A DNA stretch of 64,000 bases from JALZMG01 sp963755235 (lineage in GTDB: Bacteria > Actinomycetota > Acidimicrobiia > Acidimicrobiales > Ilumatobacteraceae). The notes under the pieces are model-generated. The model was given only the letters and a program-made list of their open reading frames with translations. It was not told the origin of the DNA and ran no database searches. Numbering within the stretch: position 1 is the first letter of the stretch; every line of letters begins with the position of its first letter. The stretch is from assembly GCA_963755235.1 (NCBI GenBank), contig CAVWJT010000012.1:135100-199099 (forward strand), written 5' to 3'. Positions 9,974-19,043 of the stretch are shown one piece after another. The translations under genes were made by a program, and so were the position numbers.

Positions 9974-10561
9974 TCATCGGGCGTCGACCTTGGCTTGGGC
10001 CTCGGTGCCGGTGTTGGCCCAGCGTTCCGAGGTGCGCTGGCGGACTCGGGCGAGGGTGCCGAACGGCGGGATCTCGTCGTCGAGCCGGCCGTCGCTGAGC
10101 TCGTCGAGCAACGTGTCGAACTCGTCGTTGGTGACCTGGTAGCGGAAGCGGTAGTTCACCTGGAGGGCCGGGGCCTCGGTGCAGGCGGCGATGCACTCGA
10201 CGTCCTCGAGCGTGAACACCCCGTCGTCGGTGGTCGATCCGGCGCGGATCCCGAGTTGCTCCTCGGCGTGCTCGAGCAGCTCCCACGCCCCGAGCAACTG
10301 GCACGAGATGTTCGTGCAGATGTTGATGCAGTAGCGCCCGACGGGCTCGAACTTGAACATCTCGTAGAACGTGGCGGTGCCGTACACCTCGGCCGGCTCG
10401 AGGCCGAGCAGTTCGGCGACGTGGCGCATCGACTCCTCGCTGATCCACCCGTGCTCCTCCTGGGCGAGGTGGAGCAGCGGGATGAGGGCCGACTTCGGCC
10501 GGGGATAGCGGCCGATGATCTCCTTGGCCACCGACACGTTGGCGTCCGAGAACCGACTCAC
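9974..10561 (-). CDS. nuoE: NADH-quinone oxidoreductase subunit E
   Basis: Thioredoxin-fold 2Fe-2S subunit (cluster N1a), 195 aa. The cysteine pattern is CTNISC with CIAAC downstream, and the family stretches GTATFYEMFKF and ALQVNYR flank it. The start is GTG at 10561 (VSRFSDANV), which overlaps the nuoD stop as GTGA; an upstream extension in the same frame would only cover nuoD sequence. The C-terminus extends about 30 residues past the usual core. Confidence 0.95.
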   Translation of the reverse strand: MSRFSDANVSVAKEIIGRYPRPKSALIPLLHLAQEEHGWISEESMRHVAELLGLEPAEVYGTATFYEMFKFEPVGRYCINICTNISCQLLGAWELLEHAEEQLGIRAGSTTDDGVFTLEDVECIAACTEAPALQVNYRFRYQVTNDEFDTLLDELSDGRLDDEIPPFGTLARVRQRTSERWANTGTEAQAKVDAR

Positions 10562-11907
10562 CTGTCCACGTCTCCGAGCACGGGATCGACGGACGAGATC
10601 ACCGCGACCGCGTCGGCGATGAGCCGGTCCCGCATCATGTGTGGGAGGCACTGGATGTTGACGAACGAGGGCGCGCGGATGTGCACCCGGTAGGGCCGCG
10701 CCGACCCGTCGCTGACCATGTAGCAACCGAGCTCGCCTCGCGGGCTCTCGATCGCGACGTACGTCTCGCCCGCCGGCACCTTGAAGCCCTCGGTGAACAG
10801 CTTGAAGTGGTGGATCAGGGCCTCCATCGACTCGTCGATGCGCGCCCGCGGCGGCGGCGTGACCTTCTTGTTCTGGATCCGATAGTCACCCGCCGGCATC
10901 CGATCGAGAATCTGGCGGACGATCCGCATCGACTCGCGGACCTCGTTGAGCCGGATCGCGTACCGATCGAAGGCGTCACCGTAGGACCCGACGATGACGT
11001 CGAACTCGACGTCGGCGTAATGCAGGTAGGGCTGATCTCGCCGCAGGTCCCACTCGACCCCGGTCGATCGCAGGACCGGGCCGGTGGCCCCGAGGGCGAC
11101 GGCTTCGGTGGCCGTGATCACGCCGACCCCCTGGAGCCGTTCCCGCCAGATCGGTTGCCCGGTCAGCAGCGTGTCGTACTCGTCGAGCCGGGGCGGGATC
11201 TGGTCGAGGATCCGCAGCACGTCGTCGCGCCAACCCGGCGGTAGGTCGGCTGCGACGCCACCCGGCCGCACGTAGTTGTGGTTCATCCGCAGCCCGGTGA
11301 CCTTCTGGAAGAACCGCATCACGTCCTCGCGATCGCGGAAGCCGTAGATCATCATCGAGACCGCGCCGAGGTCCATCCCGTTCGTGGCGAGGAACACGAG
11401 ATGGCTCGTCATGCGATTGAGCTCGGAGACCAGCATCCGGATCCACACCGCCCGCTCGGGGATCTCGTCGGCGATCCCGAGGAGCTGCTCGGTGGCCATC
11501 GAGAACACGAGCTCGTTGAAGAACGGGCTCAGATAGTCCATCCGGGTGACGTTGGTGCCGCCCTGCATGTAGGTCAGCTGCTCGCCCTGCTTCTCCATCC
11601 CGGTGTGGAGGTAGCCGATGATCGGCTTGCACCGGAGCACGGTCTCGCCCTGCAGTTCGAGCATCAGCCGCAGCACGCCATGGGTGCTGGGGTGCTGCGG
11701 CCCCATGTTGATGATCATCGTCTGATCCTCATCGGGATCAGCGGGCAGGTCACCGAGCTCGGCCACCTCGGCCTCGCTCATCCGCAGCACCGCGCCGACC
11801 TCGCGCAGCAACTCCTGCGCCGTCACCTCACTGCGCGGCTTGAGCTCCTGGCCGTCCTCGGCGGTCTGCCGGATCATGTCGGTCACCGTGGACCTCGTCC
11901 TCGTCAC
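10558..11907 (-). CDS. nuoD: NADH-quinone oxidoreductase subunit D
   Basis: 49-kDa subunit of the Q-module, 449 aa, forming the quinone pocket with NuoB. The N-terminal core motif GPQHPSTHGVLRL, the segment PIIGYLHTGMEKQGE, and the C-terminal IESPRGELGCYMVSDG with RPYRVHIRAPSF are typical. About 60 residues precede the core. The start is taken at 11907 (MTRTRSTVTDM), overlapping the nuoC stop by four nucleotides; an internal ATG (MIRQTAED) is possible. Confidence 0.96.
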   Translation of the reverse strand: MTRTRSTVTDMIRQTAEDGQELKPRSEVTAQELLREVGAVLRMSEAEVAELGDLPADPDEDQTMIINMGPQHPSTHGVLRLMLELQGETVLRCKPIIGYLHTGMEKQGEQLTYMQGGTNVTRMDYLSPFFNELVFSMATEQLLGIADEIPERAVWIRMLVSELNRMTSHLVFLATNGMDLGAVSMMIYGFRDREDVMRFFQKVTGLRMNHNYVRPGGVAADLPPGWRDDVLRILDQIPPRLDEYDTLLTGQPIWRERLQGVGVITATEAVALGATGPVLRSTGVEWDLRRDQPYLHYADVEFDVIVGSYGDAFDRYAIRLNEVRESMRIVRQILDRMPAGDYRIQNKKVTPPPRARIDESMEALIHHFKLFTEGFKVPAGETYVAIESPRGELGCYMVSDGSARPYRVHIRAPSFVNIQCLPHMMRDRLIADAVAVISSVDPVLGDVDR

Positions 11908-12341
11908 GACGGCGCGTCCTTGAACTGGACGGGGATCTCACCGACCGCGTAGTCCTTGCGCAGCGGGTGGCCCTCCCAGTCCTCCGGCATGAGGATGCGG
12001 GTCAGGTCGGGATGGTCGGTGAACGTGATCCCGAACATGTCGAACACCTCGCGCTCCAGCGCCTCGCTGCCGGGGTGCAGGTCGAACAGGGTCGGCACCG
12101 ACGGGTCGGCCTCGGGAACCTGCACCCGCACGCGCACGCGGCGAGCGGTTTCGATGTCGACGAACACCGCCACGACCTCGAAGCGCTCGGGCGCGACGTC
12201 CTCGGGCAGCGCCCGGTCGGCATGGGTCAGGTAGTCGACCGCGGTGACGTCGACGCACATCGTGTAGCCGTCGTCGGCCAGTCCCTTGACGACGTCGATG
12301 TACTCGTCCCGGCCGGCGAACAACACCGTCTGGTCGCTCAC
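11904..12341 (-). CDS. nuoC: NADH-quinone oxidoreductase subunit C
   Basis: 30-kDa subunit of the Q-module, 145 aa. The signature near the end reads EREVFDMFGITFTDHPDLTRILMPEDWEGHPLRKDY, quoted here only as separate parts EREVFDMFGI and EDWEGHPLRKDY. The start is GTG at 12341 (VSDQTVLFAG), overlapping the nuoB stop as GTGA. It is separate from nuoD, unlike the NuoCD fusions of enterobacteria. Confidence 0.95.
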   Translation of the reverse strand: MSDQTVLFAGRDEYIDVVKGLADDGYTMCVDVTAVDYLTHADRALPEDVAPERFEVVAVFVDIETARRVRVRVQVPEADPSVPTLFDLHPGSEALEREVFDMFGITFTDHPDLTRILMPEDWEGHPLRKDYAVGEIPVQFKDAPS

Positions 12342-12928
12342 TCGCCACTCCCGAGCAGCACCGTGATCGGCTGCCCCGACGATGGGATCTCGGTCACGTG
12401 GATGTCGGCGCCCGCCCCGGTCTCGCGTCGGCGGCGGAGCAGCTCGCCGTCCTCGATCTTCTGGTGCAGCGTCTCGATCGCGTGGAGCAACGTCTCCGGA
12501 GTCGGAGGACACCCCGGGGCGTACACGTCGACCGGCACGATCTGGTCGACGCCCTGGACGATGGCGTAGTTGTTGAACATCCCGCCGGTCGAGGCGCACA
12601 CGCCCATCGAGATGACCCACTTGGGTTCCATCATCTGGTCGTAGATCTGGCGGAGGACCGGTGCCATCTTCTGGCTCACTCGGCCGGCGACGATCATGAT
12701 GTCGGCCTGCCGCGGCGAGGCGCGGAACACCTCCATCCCGAACCGGGCGAGGTCGTAGTGGGCGCCGCCGGCGGCCATCATCTCGATCGCGCAGCAGGCG
12801 AGGCCGAAGTTGGCGGCCCACGAGCTCCGGGCGCGGGCCCATTGGACGAGGTCCTCGAGCCGGCCGGTGAGGATGTTGTGCGAGAGCCCGCTCAGTCCGT
12901 CATCGCGCACATCGCTCACAAGGCCCAT
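12338..12928 (-). CDS. nuoB: NADH-quinone oxidoreductase subunit B
   Basis: PSST subunit holding the terminal cluster N2, 196 aa. The tandem cysteines GLACCAIEMM, the later GVCASTGG, and the closing VPVDVYAPGCPPTPE are all present. The start is ATG at 12928 (MGLVSDVRDDG). It is preceded by a 29-nt gap after nuoA and overlaps nuoC by four nucleotides. Confidence 0.96.
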   Translation of the reverse strand: MGLVSDVRDDGLSGLSHNILTGRLEDLVQWARARSSWAANFGLACCAIEMMAAGGAHYDLARFGMEVFRASPRQADIMIVAGRVSQKMAPVLRQIYDQMMEPKWVISMGVCASTGGMFNNYAIVQGVDQIVPVDVYAPGCPPTPETLLHAIETLHQKIEDGELLRRRRETGAGADIHVTEIPSSGQPITVLLGSGE

Positions 12929-12957
12929 GACCCGTGCTCCTCCTCGGCGTCCGATCC

Positions 12958-13428
12958 TCAGGCGGCTTCTTCCGGCGCCCCGCGACCATCGGAACCGACG
13001 CGCCGGATGGTCGACGTCGCGGTGCGCTCGGCGCCGAGGGCCTCGTCGGGCACGAATCGGCGCGCCCGCTGCACGGGACCCCAGTCGAGCCCGCCGCGTG
13101 CGACTTCGTACACGAACGTGAGAAAGAAGAGCACCGAGAAGATCACGATCGCCACGAACCCGTAGAGGCCCAGGGTGGCCCGGGACACGGCGTACGGGTA
13201 GACGAAGATGATCTCGATGTCGAACATGATGAACAGCATCGCCACGACGTAGAAGCTCACCGGGAACCGCTCGGGTGGCTCCCGGCTCGGCAGGATGCCG
13301 CACTCGTACGGCGCCTCCTTGGCCGCCGACGGGCGGCGCGGGGCGAGCAGCCGGGACACGCCGAAGCTGAGCACGCCGAAGACCACGCCGAGGGCGGCGA
13401 GCACCACGATCGGCAGGTACTGACCCAC
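12958..13428 (-). CDS. nuoA: NADH-quinone oxidoreductase subunit A
   Basis: Three-helix membrane subunit of complex I, 156 aa. The family motif KEAPYECGILP carries the conserved cysteine of the loop that links the arms; FPVSFYVVAMLFIMFDIE follows. The C-terminal tail of about 40 residues is longer than in most NuoA proteins. The GTG start at 13428 shares one base with the stop of the preceding gene (TAGTG), so nuo translation runs straight on from the bc-complex genes with no separate promoter visible. Confidence 0.95.
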   Translation of the reverse strand: MGQYLPIVVLAALGVVFGVLSFGVSRLLAPRRPSAAKEAPYECGILPSREPPERFPVSFYVVAMLFIMFDIEIIFVYPYAVSRATLGLYGFVAIVIFSVLFFLTFVYEVARGGLDWGPVQRARRFVPDEALGAERTATSTIRRVGSDGRGAPEEAA

Positions 13429-14257
13429 TAGCTCTGCCCCGCTGGGACGAGTTCGGCGCTGCGATTGGTGGTGAGCACCCGCTCGCGTCGATGCAGGAGC
13501 CAGCAGCCGGTGAGGAAGATGAGGCCCGACCCGAGGGTGACGAACGCTGCTGGCTGCCGCCGCGCGCCGAGGTCGCGGATCATGTAGACGTACTGCCGCT
13601 GGCGCGTCTCGTCGATCGTGGGCGCAGGCGGGGCGCGTCCGGCTTCGGTGCGGGTCGGGACGAGCGCGGCCACCTCGACCACCACGTAGTGCGGCTTGTG
13701 GAAGAACGCGAAGAGGTCGAAGTTCCCGATCATCGGGTAGCGCTCGCCCCCGGTGTCGAAGACCCGCTCGGCCTGGTACTCGCCCGCGGCGAACGTTCCG
13801 GTCTCCTCGAGGAACTCACCGGCCGCGGCCGCGGCCTGGCCGAACGCCGGGGCGTCCTCGCTCAGCAACTCCCATCCCTCGGCGGCGAACTCGGCGGCGA
13901 CGATCTCGGCTTCCTCGAGAACGACGCGTCCTCGGGCACCTCGACCCGTTGCTCGAACACGCCGGCCTGGTACAGCGCGTCGGTGTCCTGGAGCACGGTG
14001 CGTCCCGGCACCTCGGCCCACGACGGGTCAGGGCCTTTGAGACCGATGCCGTAGATCATCCAGATGATCCCCAGCAGGGTCATCCATCCGGCCAGGCCGC
14101 TGAGGGCGACGAGGAAGCCGAGGCGGGCGCCGAGGTTGGTGGCGAGGAGCAGATAGATGCTGCCGCAGAACAGGGTGACGGAGATGATGACGATCAGCGT
14201 CCCGCGGAGCTCCCACTCCCAGCTGACGGCCAGGACGTTGGCGGCGAGCGCGGTCAC
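13428..14257 (-). CDS. Unknown three-TM protein between bc-complex and nuo genes, one frameshift
   Basis: Not recognised as a named family. The first half (from GTG 14257) has two membrane helices, around GTLIVIISVTLFCGSIYL and LGFLVALSGLAGWMTLLG. Then the frame shifts near 13920 (one base missing or two extra), and the second half continues as LEEAEIVAAEFAAEGWEL through a soluble domain to a last helix (AAFVTLGSGLIFLTGCWLLH) and a basic end. Joined, it is about 275 aa. It starts at the first base after the cytochrome c stop and its own stop overlaps nuoA. Its position suggests an accessory or assembly subunit of the respiratory chain; that is inference. Confidence 0.7.
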
Positions 14258-15328
14258 CTAGAGCCCTCGCACGTACTCGACGATGGCCTGGATCTGGGCG
14301 TCGGTGAGCATGTTGCCGAAGCCGGGCATGCGGCCGCTGCCCTGCGCCTGCGGGGCGTAGCCGACCCCGTTGTCCGAGCCGGTCGAGACGAACTCGAGCT
14401 GGTCGGCCTCGTTCGGGAAGCGGGTGTTCTCCGAGCCGCCGGTGAGGTTCCACCCGAAGGCGCCCTGTCCGGGCACGCCGGGATCGCCGTAGCTCCAGCC
14501 TCGTGTGTGGCAGCGGGCGCAGCTGAACGCGCCGCTCGCCAGGTCGAGGTTGAACAACGCCTCGCCGTAGCTGGCGTAGGTGCCGTCCTCGACCGCCTGC
14601 CGCGCGGTGGCTTCGATGTCCTCCTGGATCTCGGCGGGGAGATGGCCGCTCTCGCAAAGCGGATCGTCCGCCTCCTCCGCCGAGCAGTCCTCCCGTGGGA
14701 TCTGAATCGACTTGAGGTACTCGAGCAGGGTCTGGATCTGCTGCGCGTTCATCGGGCCACCCCCGTCGAGCCCCCACGCCGACATCGGCGAGCCGGGACG
14801 ACCGTAGGTGATGATGTAGCGCACCTCGTCCTCACTGAAACGGTAGAAGACCGTGTTGAGCGCCGGGGCCCGCCAGGTGACCGCCTCGACCTGACCGGTG
14901 GCCGGATTGGTGACCGTGTACGCGGCCGAGCCGCCGTTCGCCTTCATCCCCCCGTGGCACCCGGCGCAGTTGAACCCGAGGTTCGCCGTCGTCTCGAAGA
15001 GGTCGGCGCCCCAGCCGGCCAGTTGGTTCTGCAGGCCTTCACGCGCCCCGGCCTGCCGGTCGGGTTCGAGCACCCAATAGAGCGGCAGGCCGATGGTGAT
15101 GACGACGAGGAGCAGCAGCCCGTAGAGCTGGACCCGCTCGAGGCGCCGCCCTTCCAGCGTCTCGTCGTCGAAGTACGGCCGGCGGTTGGGGGCCAGTTCG
15201 AGCTCGGAGCCGACCTCCCGCCGGAAGGAAGTGGTGTGGAGGACGATGTAGACGAGCCAGCCGACGGCGACGACCGCCAGCAGGATCCAGGCGACGACGG
15301 TGGTGGTCAGCCCGAGCACCGCTGCCAT
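14258..15328 (-). CDS. Membrane-anchored diheme cytochrome c of the bc complex
   Basis: 356 aa with two CxxCH heme motifs, CAGCH near residue 125 and CARCH near residue 275, each followed by a distal Met region (GSPMSAWG; GRMPGFGNM). Two N-terminal hydrophobic helices (VVAWILLAVVAVGWLVYIV and LLLLVVITIGLPLYW) anchor it, so the hemes face outside. It follows the Rieske gene with a TGATG overlap. By position it replaces the usual actinobacterial QcrC and would pass electrons from the Rieske centre to an oxidase. It ends in a typical class I cytochrome helix (IQAIVEYVRGL). Confidence 0.88.
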   Translation of the reverse strand: MAAVLGLTTTVVAWILLAVVAVGWLVYIVLHTTSFRREVGSELELAPNRRPYFDDETLEGRRLERVQLYGLLLLVVITIGLPLYWVLEPDRQAGAREGLQNQLAGWGADLFETTANLGFNCAGCHGGMKANGGSAAYTVTNPATGQVEAVTWRAPALNTVFYRFSEDEVRYIITYGRPGSPMSAWGLDGGGPMNAQQIQTLLEYLKSIQIPREDCSAEEADDPLCESGHLPAEIQEDIEATARQAVEDGTYASYGEALFNLDLASGAFSCARCHTRGWSYGDPGVPGQGAFGWNLTGGSENTRFPNEADQLEFVSTGSDNGVGYAPQAQGSGRMPGFGNMLTDAQIQAIVEYVRGL

Positions 15329-16209
15329 CAGTGTTCACCCGCACTGGTGATGCAGTGGGGACCCTCGGCCTCCTGACCGGTGGTGTTGGTGCCGATCGGC
15401 GGGCCGGTCACGATCGTGCCGGTGTCGACGGTGACGTCGCCGTTGCCGGCGAGCGTCCACGGGAAGCGGTCCATGCCCCGGGGCGCCGGCCCGCCCTTCT
15501 TCTCGCCGACGCGGTTGTACTGCGAGCCGTGGCACGGGCACTCGAACCACCCGCTCGACGGGCAGGAAGGCACCCGGCAGCCCAGGTGCGGACACTTCTG
15601 GTAGAGGGCGACGAGGCCCAGCTCCATCCCGGTGACGATGGCCGGCTCGTAGACCGCCTGCGCGTTGGGCACGGCGTCGGCGGGATACTCGGTGAGCCAG
15701 GTGCGGGCGTTCGACGCGTAGAAGAACCCGTCGCCGGTGCGCAGCGTCTCGAGGATGTCGTCGATCTTCCCGACCGTGACCTGCTGGCCGAACCCACCGG
15801 CCGCCGTCGGCCACAGGAAGGCGACGAACCCGGCCGCGGAGAACGCGCCGATGCTGGCGCTCATCAGCGTGACGTTGGCGCGGTTGAAGAACTGCCGCCG
15901 GCTCACGCCGATCGCCTCCGGATCGGGTGGGACCCAGGGGGCCGGCACCCGTTCGGGCGCCGGCTCGAGCTCGGCCCCAGGCTCGTCCCGGCGAGCGAGC
16001 GCGCCCTGCGCTTCGACGTCGCGCCGGCTGGGCGCGGCGTCCTCGGGCGGGGGCTGAGCTTCGCGGGCGGCGCGGTCACGGCGCCGCGTCTCTGCCGACA
16101 GGGCGCCGGCGCCGCGCACGTCCGACCGGCGGGCCATCGTCACGAACGCGACCGCGGCGAGGATCAGCCCGGCGCCGACGGCGATGGCGATGATGGCTGC
16201 TGAGCTCAT
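15328..16209 (-). CDS. qcrA: Rieske 2Fe-2S protein of the menaquinol-cytochrome c reductase
   Basis: 293 aa. Both Rieske ligand loops are present, CPHLGC and CPCHGSQYN, plus the disulfide cysteines. One N-terminal membrane helix (AAIIAIAVGAGLILAAVAFV) is followed by about 75 charged residues and a second helix (NVTLMSASIGAFSAAGFVAFLW). The Rieske domain occupies the C-terminal half. The start is ATG at 16209, 19 nt downstream of the cytochrome b C-terminal gene. It oxidises menaquinol together with the two cytochrome b halves and hands electrons to the cytochrome c encoded next. Confidence 0.93.
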   Translation of the reverse strand: MSSAAIIAIAVGAGLILAAVAFVTMARRSDVRGAGALSAETRRRDRAAREAQPPPEDAAPSRRDVEAQGALARRDEPGAELEPAPERVPAPWVPPDPEAIGVSRRQFFNRANVTLMSASIGAFSAAGFVAFLWPTAAGGFGQQVTVGKIDDILETLRTGDGFFYASNARTWLTEYPADAVPNAQAVYEPAIVTGMELGLVALYQKCPHLGCRVPSCPSSGWFECPCHGSQYNRVGEKKGGPAPRGMDRFPWTLAGNGDVTVDTGTIVTGPPIGTNTTGQEAEGPHCITSAGEH

Positions 16210-16228
16210 GACGGATTCCTCCTCGACC

Positions 16229-17056
16229 TCAGAGGTCGAAGAACACGCCGTCCTTCCACGGCAGGGTGAAGTTGAACCCGGGGCCCCGGAAGAACGATCC
16301 GATGATCACGAGCACGGCCCAGAACATGAGGTGCACGGTCATCAAGGCGGTCGCGAACTTGCGGTCCTCGGGCTTGTTGGACGGGTTCTTGTCGATGTAC
16401 GGGGCGAAGATCAGGACGATGATGCCGACGCCGGGGATCGTCACCCCGGCGATCATCGGGTGGAACATCGTCAGCAGCTCCTGCAGGCCGAGGAAGTACC
16501 ACGGCGCCTTGGACGGGTTGGGCGTCTGGTTGACGTTGGCCAGCTGGAGCAGCGGGGCGTTGACGAAGATCGAGAAGACGAACGTGAACGCCGTGCACAG
16601 CAGCGACGCCACGAACTCGCCGGCGAGGAGGTGGGGCCAGGTGTGGACCTTGTCGACCGGCGCCGCCTTGACCTCCTGGATCGAGCCGCTCTTGACCACG
16701 GTGAGCAGCCGTTGCGTGTGGCCGCCCGGACCGGCCCCGACCGGGACCCCTGCCGCGGCGGGGGGCGCCTGCACGACCTCGGCCACCCGCTCGGCGACGG
16801 CCACCGCGCCACCACCGCCCGCCGCCGCCTCTTCCCCGTCGCCGCCTTCGGCCTTGGCCTTGGCGGCCCGGCTGCGCTCGAGCAGGTGGGCGGGGATGCG
16901 CGGGTCAGCCGCCGGTTGCTCGGCCGTGACGTCCGGGCCGCCTCCGGCGGCCTCCGTGCTCGCCTCCGGCTCGCCCGAACCAGGGGTGGATTCGTCCGCG
17001 GCCTTGTCCCGCGCCGCCTGCGCTCGCTTGAGCAGGTGTTCGGGGATCTCAGTCAT
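16229..17056 (-). CDS. Cytochrome b C-terminal half (subunit IV-like)
   Basis: 275 aa. The C-terminal two thirds contains three membrane helices and the conserved segment NPSKAPWYFLGLQELL, matching the PDPAKAPWYF region of b6f subunit IV and of split actinobacterial cytochrome b. The first 110 residues are a disordered, Ala/Glu-rich extension that begins EIPEHLLKRAQAARDK and repeats the theme as RIPAHLLERSRAAKAK about 50 residues later. The same motif opens the cytochrome c at 19058. It is separated from the N-terminal half by a copy of the 66-bp repeat. Confidence 0.9.
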   Translation of the reverse strand: MTEIPEHLLKRAQAARDKAADESTPGSGEPEASTEAAGGGPDVTAEQPAADPRIPAHLLERSRAAKAKAEGGDGEEAAAGGGGAVAVAERVAEVVQAPPAAAGVPVGAGPGGHTQRLLTVVKSGSIQEVKAAPVDKVHTWPHLLAGEFVASLLCTAFTFVFSIFVNAPLLQLANVNQTPNPSKAPWYFLGLQELLTMFHPMIAGVTIPGVGIIVLIFAPYIDKNPSNKPEDRKFATALMTVHLMFWAVLVIIGSFFRGPGFNFTLPWKDGVFFDL

Positions 17057-17074
17057 CGGTGCACCATCTCTCGA

Positions 17075-17140
17075 ATGCGAGCGACCGAGCGCCAGCGAGG
17101 GAGCGGCCAGCTACGGCCTGCGTGACCGGGGAACGCAGTC
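17075..17140. repeat. 66-bp dispersed repeat, copy B (between the cytochrome b halves)
   Basis: Second copy of the element at 3342, 60 of 66 positions identical and in the same orientation. It ends within the stop codon of the upstream cytochrome b gene and leaves only 18 nt before the next start. Both copies therefore sit immediately 3' of a gene stop inside one long respiratory operon. Confidence 0.85.
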
Positions 17141-17924
17141 ATAACGGTCCTGACAGGCCGCCGTCCTTGCGGACGCGCCAGAAGTGGATCGCCATGAAGA
17201 TGACGATGATGAACGGGAAGAACAGGACGTGCAGCACGTACCAGCGCAACAGCGTCTCCGGGCCGATCTCGGCGCCACCCAACAGCACGAAGCGGACCTC
17301 GGTTCCGAACACCGGGGTGTAGCCGATCATGTTCGTCCCCACCGTGACCGCCCACAGGGCGAGCTGATCCCAGGGCAGCAGGTAGCCGGTGAACGACAGC
17401 AACAGGGTGAGCGTGAGCAGGATCACGCCGATCACCCAGTTGAACTCGCGCGGCGGCTTGTAGGCACCGTGGTAGAAGACCCGCGCCATGTGCAGGAAGA
17501 CGGTGATCACCATCAGGTGGGCGCCCCACCGGTGCATGTTGCGCACCAGGAGGCCGAACGTCACCGACGTCTCCAGATTGGAGATGTCGTTCCAGGCCGC
17601 CGTCGCCTCGGGCCGGTAGAAGAACATCAGGAAGATGCCGGTGACGGTCAGGAGGATGAAGAGGAAGAAGCTGAGCCCGCCGAGACACAGCGTGTAGCTC
17701 ACCTTCACCGCGTGGCGCTTCACCTTCACCGGGTGCAGGTGGTAGAGCACCGAGTTCATGATCACGTAGCTGCGGTTGCGCGGGCTGTCGGTGTAGCCCT
17801 TGCGGAAGATCGAGCCCGGCCGGAAGATGCTGCTCCACGCCTGGCTGCCCTGCACCGAGTCGATCGTCTTGTTGACCCGATCCTTGATCGTCGGCCGCGG
17901 CTGCTCGTCGACGACTCTGGCCAT
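17139..17924 (-). CDS. qcrB: Cytochrome b N-terminal half (b6-like) of the bc complex
   Basis: 261 aa. Heme-ligand histidines are visible in two helices (RNMHRWGAHLMVITVFLHMARVF and YVLHVLFFPFIIVIFMAIHFWRV, each given as a region), and the segment GYLLPWDQLALWAVTVGTNM is the quinone-site signature. The start is ATG at 17924 (MARVVDEQPRP), overlapping the ferredoxin stop as TGATG. The split into b6-like and subunit-IV-like genes differs from the single QcrB of mycobacteria and streptomycetes. Confidence 0.93.
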   Translation of the reverse strand: MARVVDEQPRPTIKDRVNKTIDSVQGSQAWSSIFRPGSIFRKGYTDSPRNRSYVIMNSVLYHLHPVKVKRHAVKVSYTLCLGGLSFFLFILLTVTGIFLMFFYRPEATAAWNDISNLETSVTFGLLVRNMHRWGAHLMVITVFLHMARVFYHGAYKPPREFNWVIGVILLTLTLLLSFTGYLLPWDQLALWAVTVGTNMIGYTPVFGTEVRFVLLGGAEIGPETLLRWYVLHVLFFPFIIVIFMAIHFWRVRKDGGLSGPL

Positions 17925-18337
17925 CAGAAGCGCATCCCGTAGGCGTAGCCGTGGCTGGCGGTGCGGATGTGGGCGTCGCCCGTCGCGCTCGGCGCGCCGG
18001 CCTTGCCGAGGATGATCACCCCGGTCGGACAGCGGTCGACGCACAGCGCGCAACGCGTGCAGATGTCGTCGTCGATGGTGAACACGACTTGGTCGGACGG
18101 GTCCTCGCCCGGGAGCTCGGTGCCGATGGCCTCGACGATCGCGTCGGGCGTGACCATGTGGATGCACTTCCACGGGCAGATGTCGACGCAGCCCTCGCAC
18201 ATGATGCACTCGGTCTGGTCGATGTGGATGAACTGCTTCGGCTTGACGGCCCGGGTGAGGTAGTCGGCGTCGACCTCGACGAGCGTGTACTCGTCGGTGT
18301 AGGGCATCATCGGCGGGTTCGCGTCAGTGCGGGCCAT
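17924..18337 (-). CDS. Ferredoxin, two 4Fe-4S clusters
   Basis: 137 aa, cytoplasmic. Two motifs are seen, CIMCEGCVDICPWKC and CTRCALCVDRCPTG. The start is ATG at 18337 (MARTDANPP), two nucleotides after the restored stop of the preceding gene. Its place as second gene of the bc-complex operon, just before cytochrome b, suggests it brings electrons to or takes them from the quinol-oxidising complex. That role is inferred from context only. Confidence 0.88.
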   Translation of the reverse strand: MARTDANPPMMPYTDEYTLVEVDADYLTRAVKPKQFIHIDQTECIMCEGCVDICPWKCIHMVTPDAIVEAIGTELPGEDPSDQVVFTIDDDICTRCALCVDRCPTGVIILGKAGAPSATGDAHIRTASHGYAYGMRF

Positions 18338-18339
18338 CG

Positions 18340-18820
18340 TCAGGTCTTCCTCACGAGCGGGCGGCCGTAGGTGCTGGTCTCGATCTCGGCGGCCGGCGTC
18401 GACGCGGCCGCGGGCCTGCCACCAGTACCAGATGTAGATGATGAGGCCGAAGTAGAGGGCGTGGAGGAGCACGACGACGATGTCGCGCACCGCTTGGTAC
18501 TGCAGCGTGAGCGGGAGCCAGCCGCCCTCGGCCTCCGGCTTCAGGATGCCGCCGGGGCCGTGGATGATCTTGTCCTTGCTCCAACCCAGCTCGCGGTCGG
18601 CGTGGTCGATCCACGCGTTGGGCACGACGCCGAAGGCGAGGAACATCACGCCGAAGGAGTAGGTCCCGGCGAGCATCCCCTCGCCCCACGTGAGCGGCTT
18701 GCCGACCGGGCGGCGCTTGCCGTACGGGATCACGATGAACGTGAGCGCGAGCGAGGCCGCGAACGACGTGAGGAACGGCACGCTCATACCGGGCCACTCC
18801 AAGATGTCGATGGCGATCAT
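18340..18820 (-). CDS. Three-TM protein heading the bc-complex operon, one frameshift
   Basis: About 160 aa. Three hydrophobic segments are seen: FLTSFAASLALTFIVIPYG, TYSFGVMFLAFGVVPNAW, and IVVVLLHALYFGLIIYIWYWW. In the given sequence the frame runs on into the ferredoxin gene. Removing one base near 18410 instead gives a natural tail (ETSTYGRPLVRKT) and a TGA two nucleotides before the ferredoxin ATG, so I place the stop at 18340. It is the first gene of the minus-strand respiratory operon. The family is unknown to me; a quinone- or heme-related membrane subunit is plausible. Confidence 0.72.
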
Positions 18821-19043
18821 CTCGCTCGGGATGCTCCTACGTGCTGTTCTCGCTCGGGGGTCGTTCCGTCGTGTCGCGAGGCCACCGGCGGGCGGCTCGT
18901 GAACGTCTGCACGAACCGTAGTCGCACCGCACGTCGGGCTCGAAAGCAGTCTGGCACGGGAGTTCCGCCCTACCCCGAGGTTGTGCGTAAGTGCTCGCCC
19001 GACCTGCGACTCCGCTTGTTGCTGGGCTCCACGTCGTTGCGCC

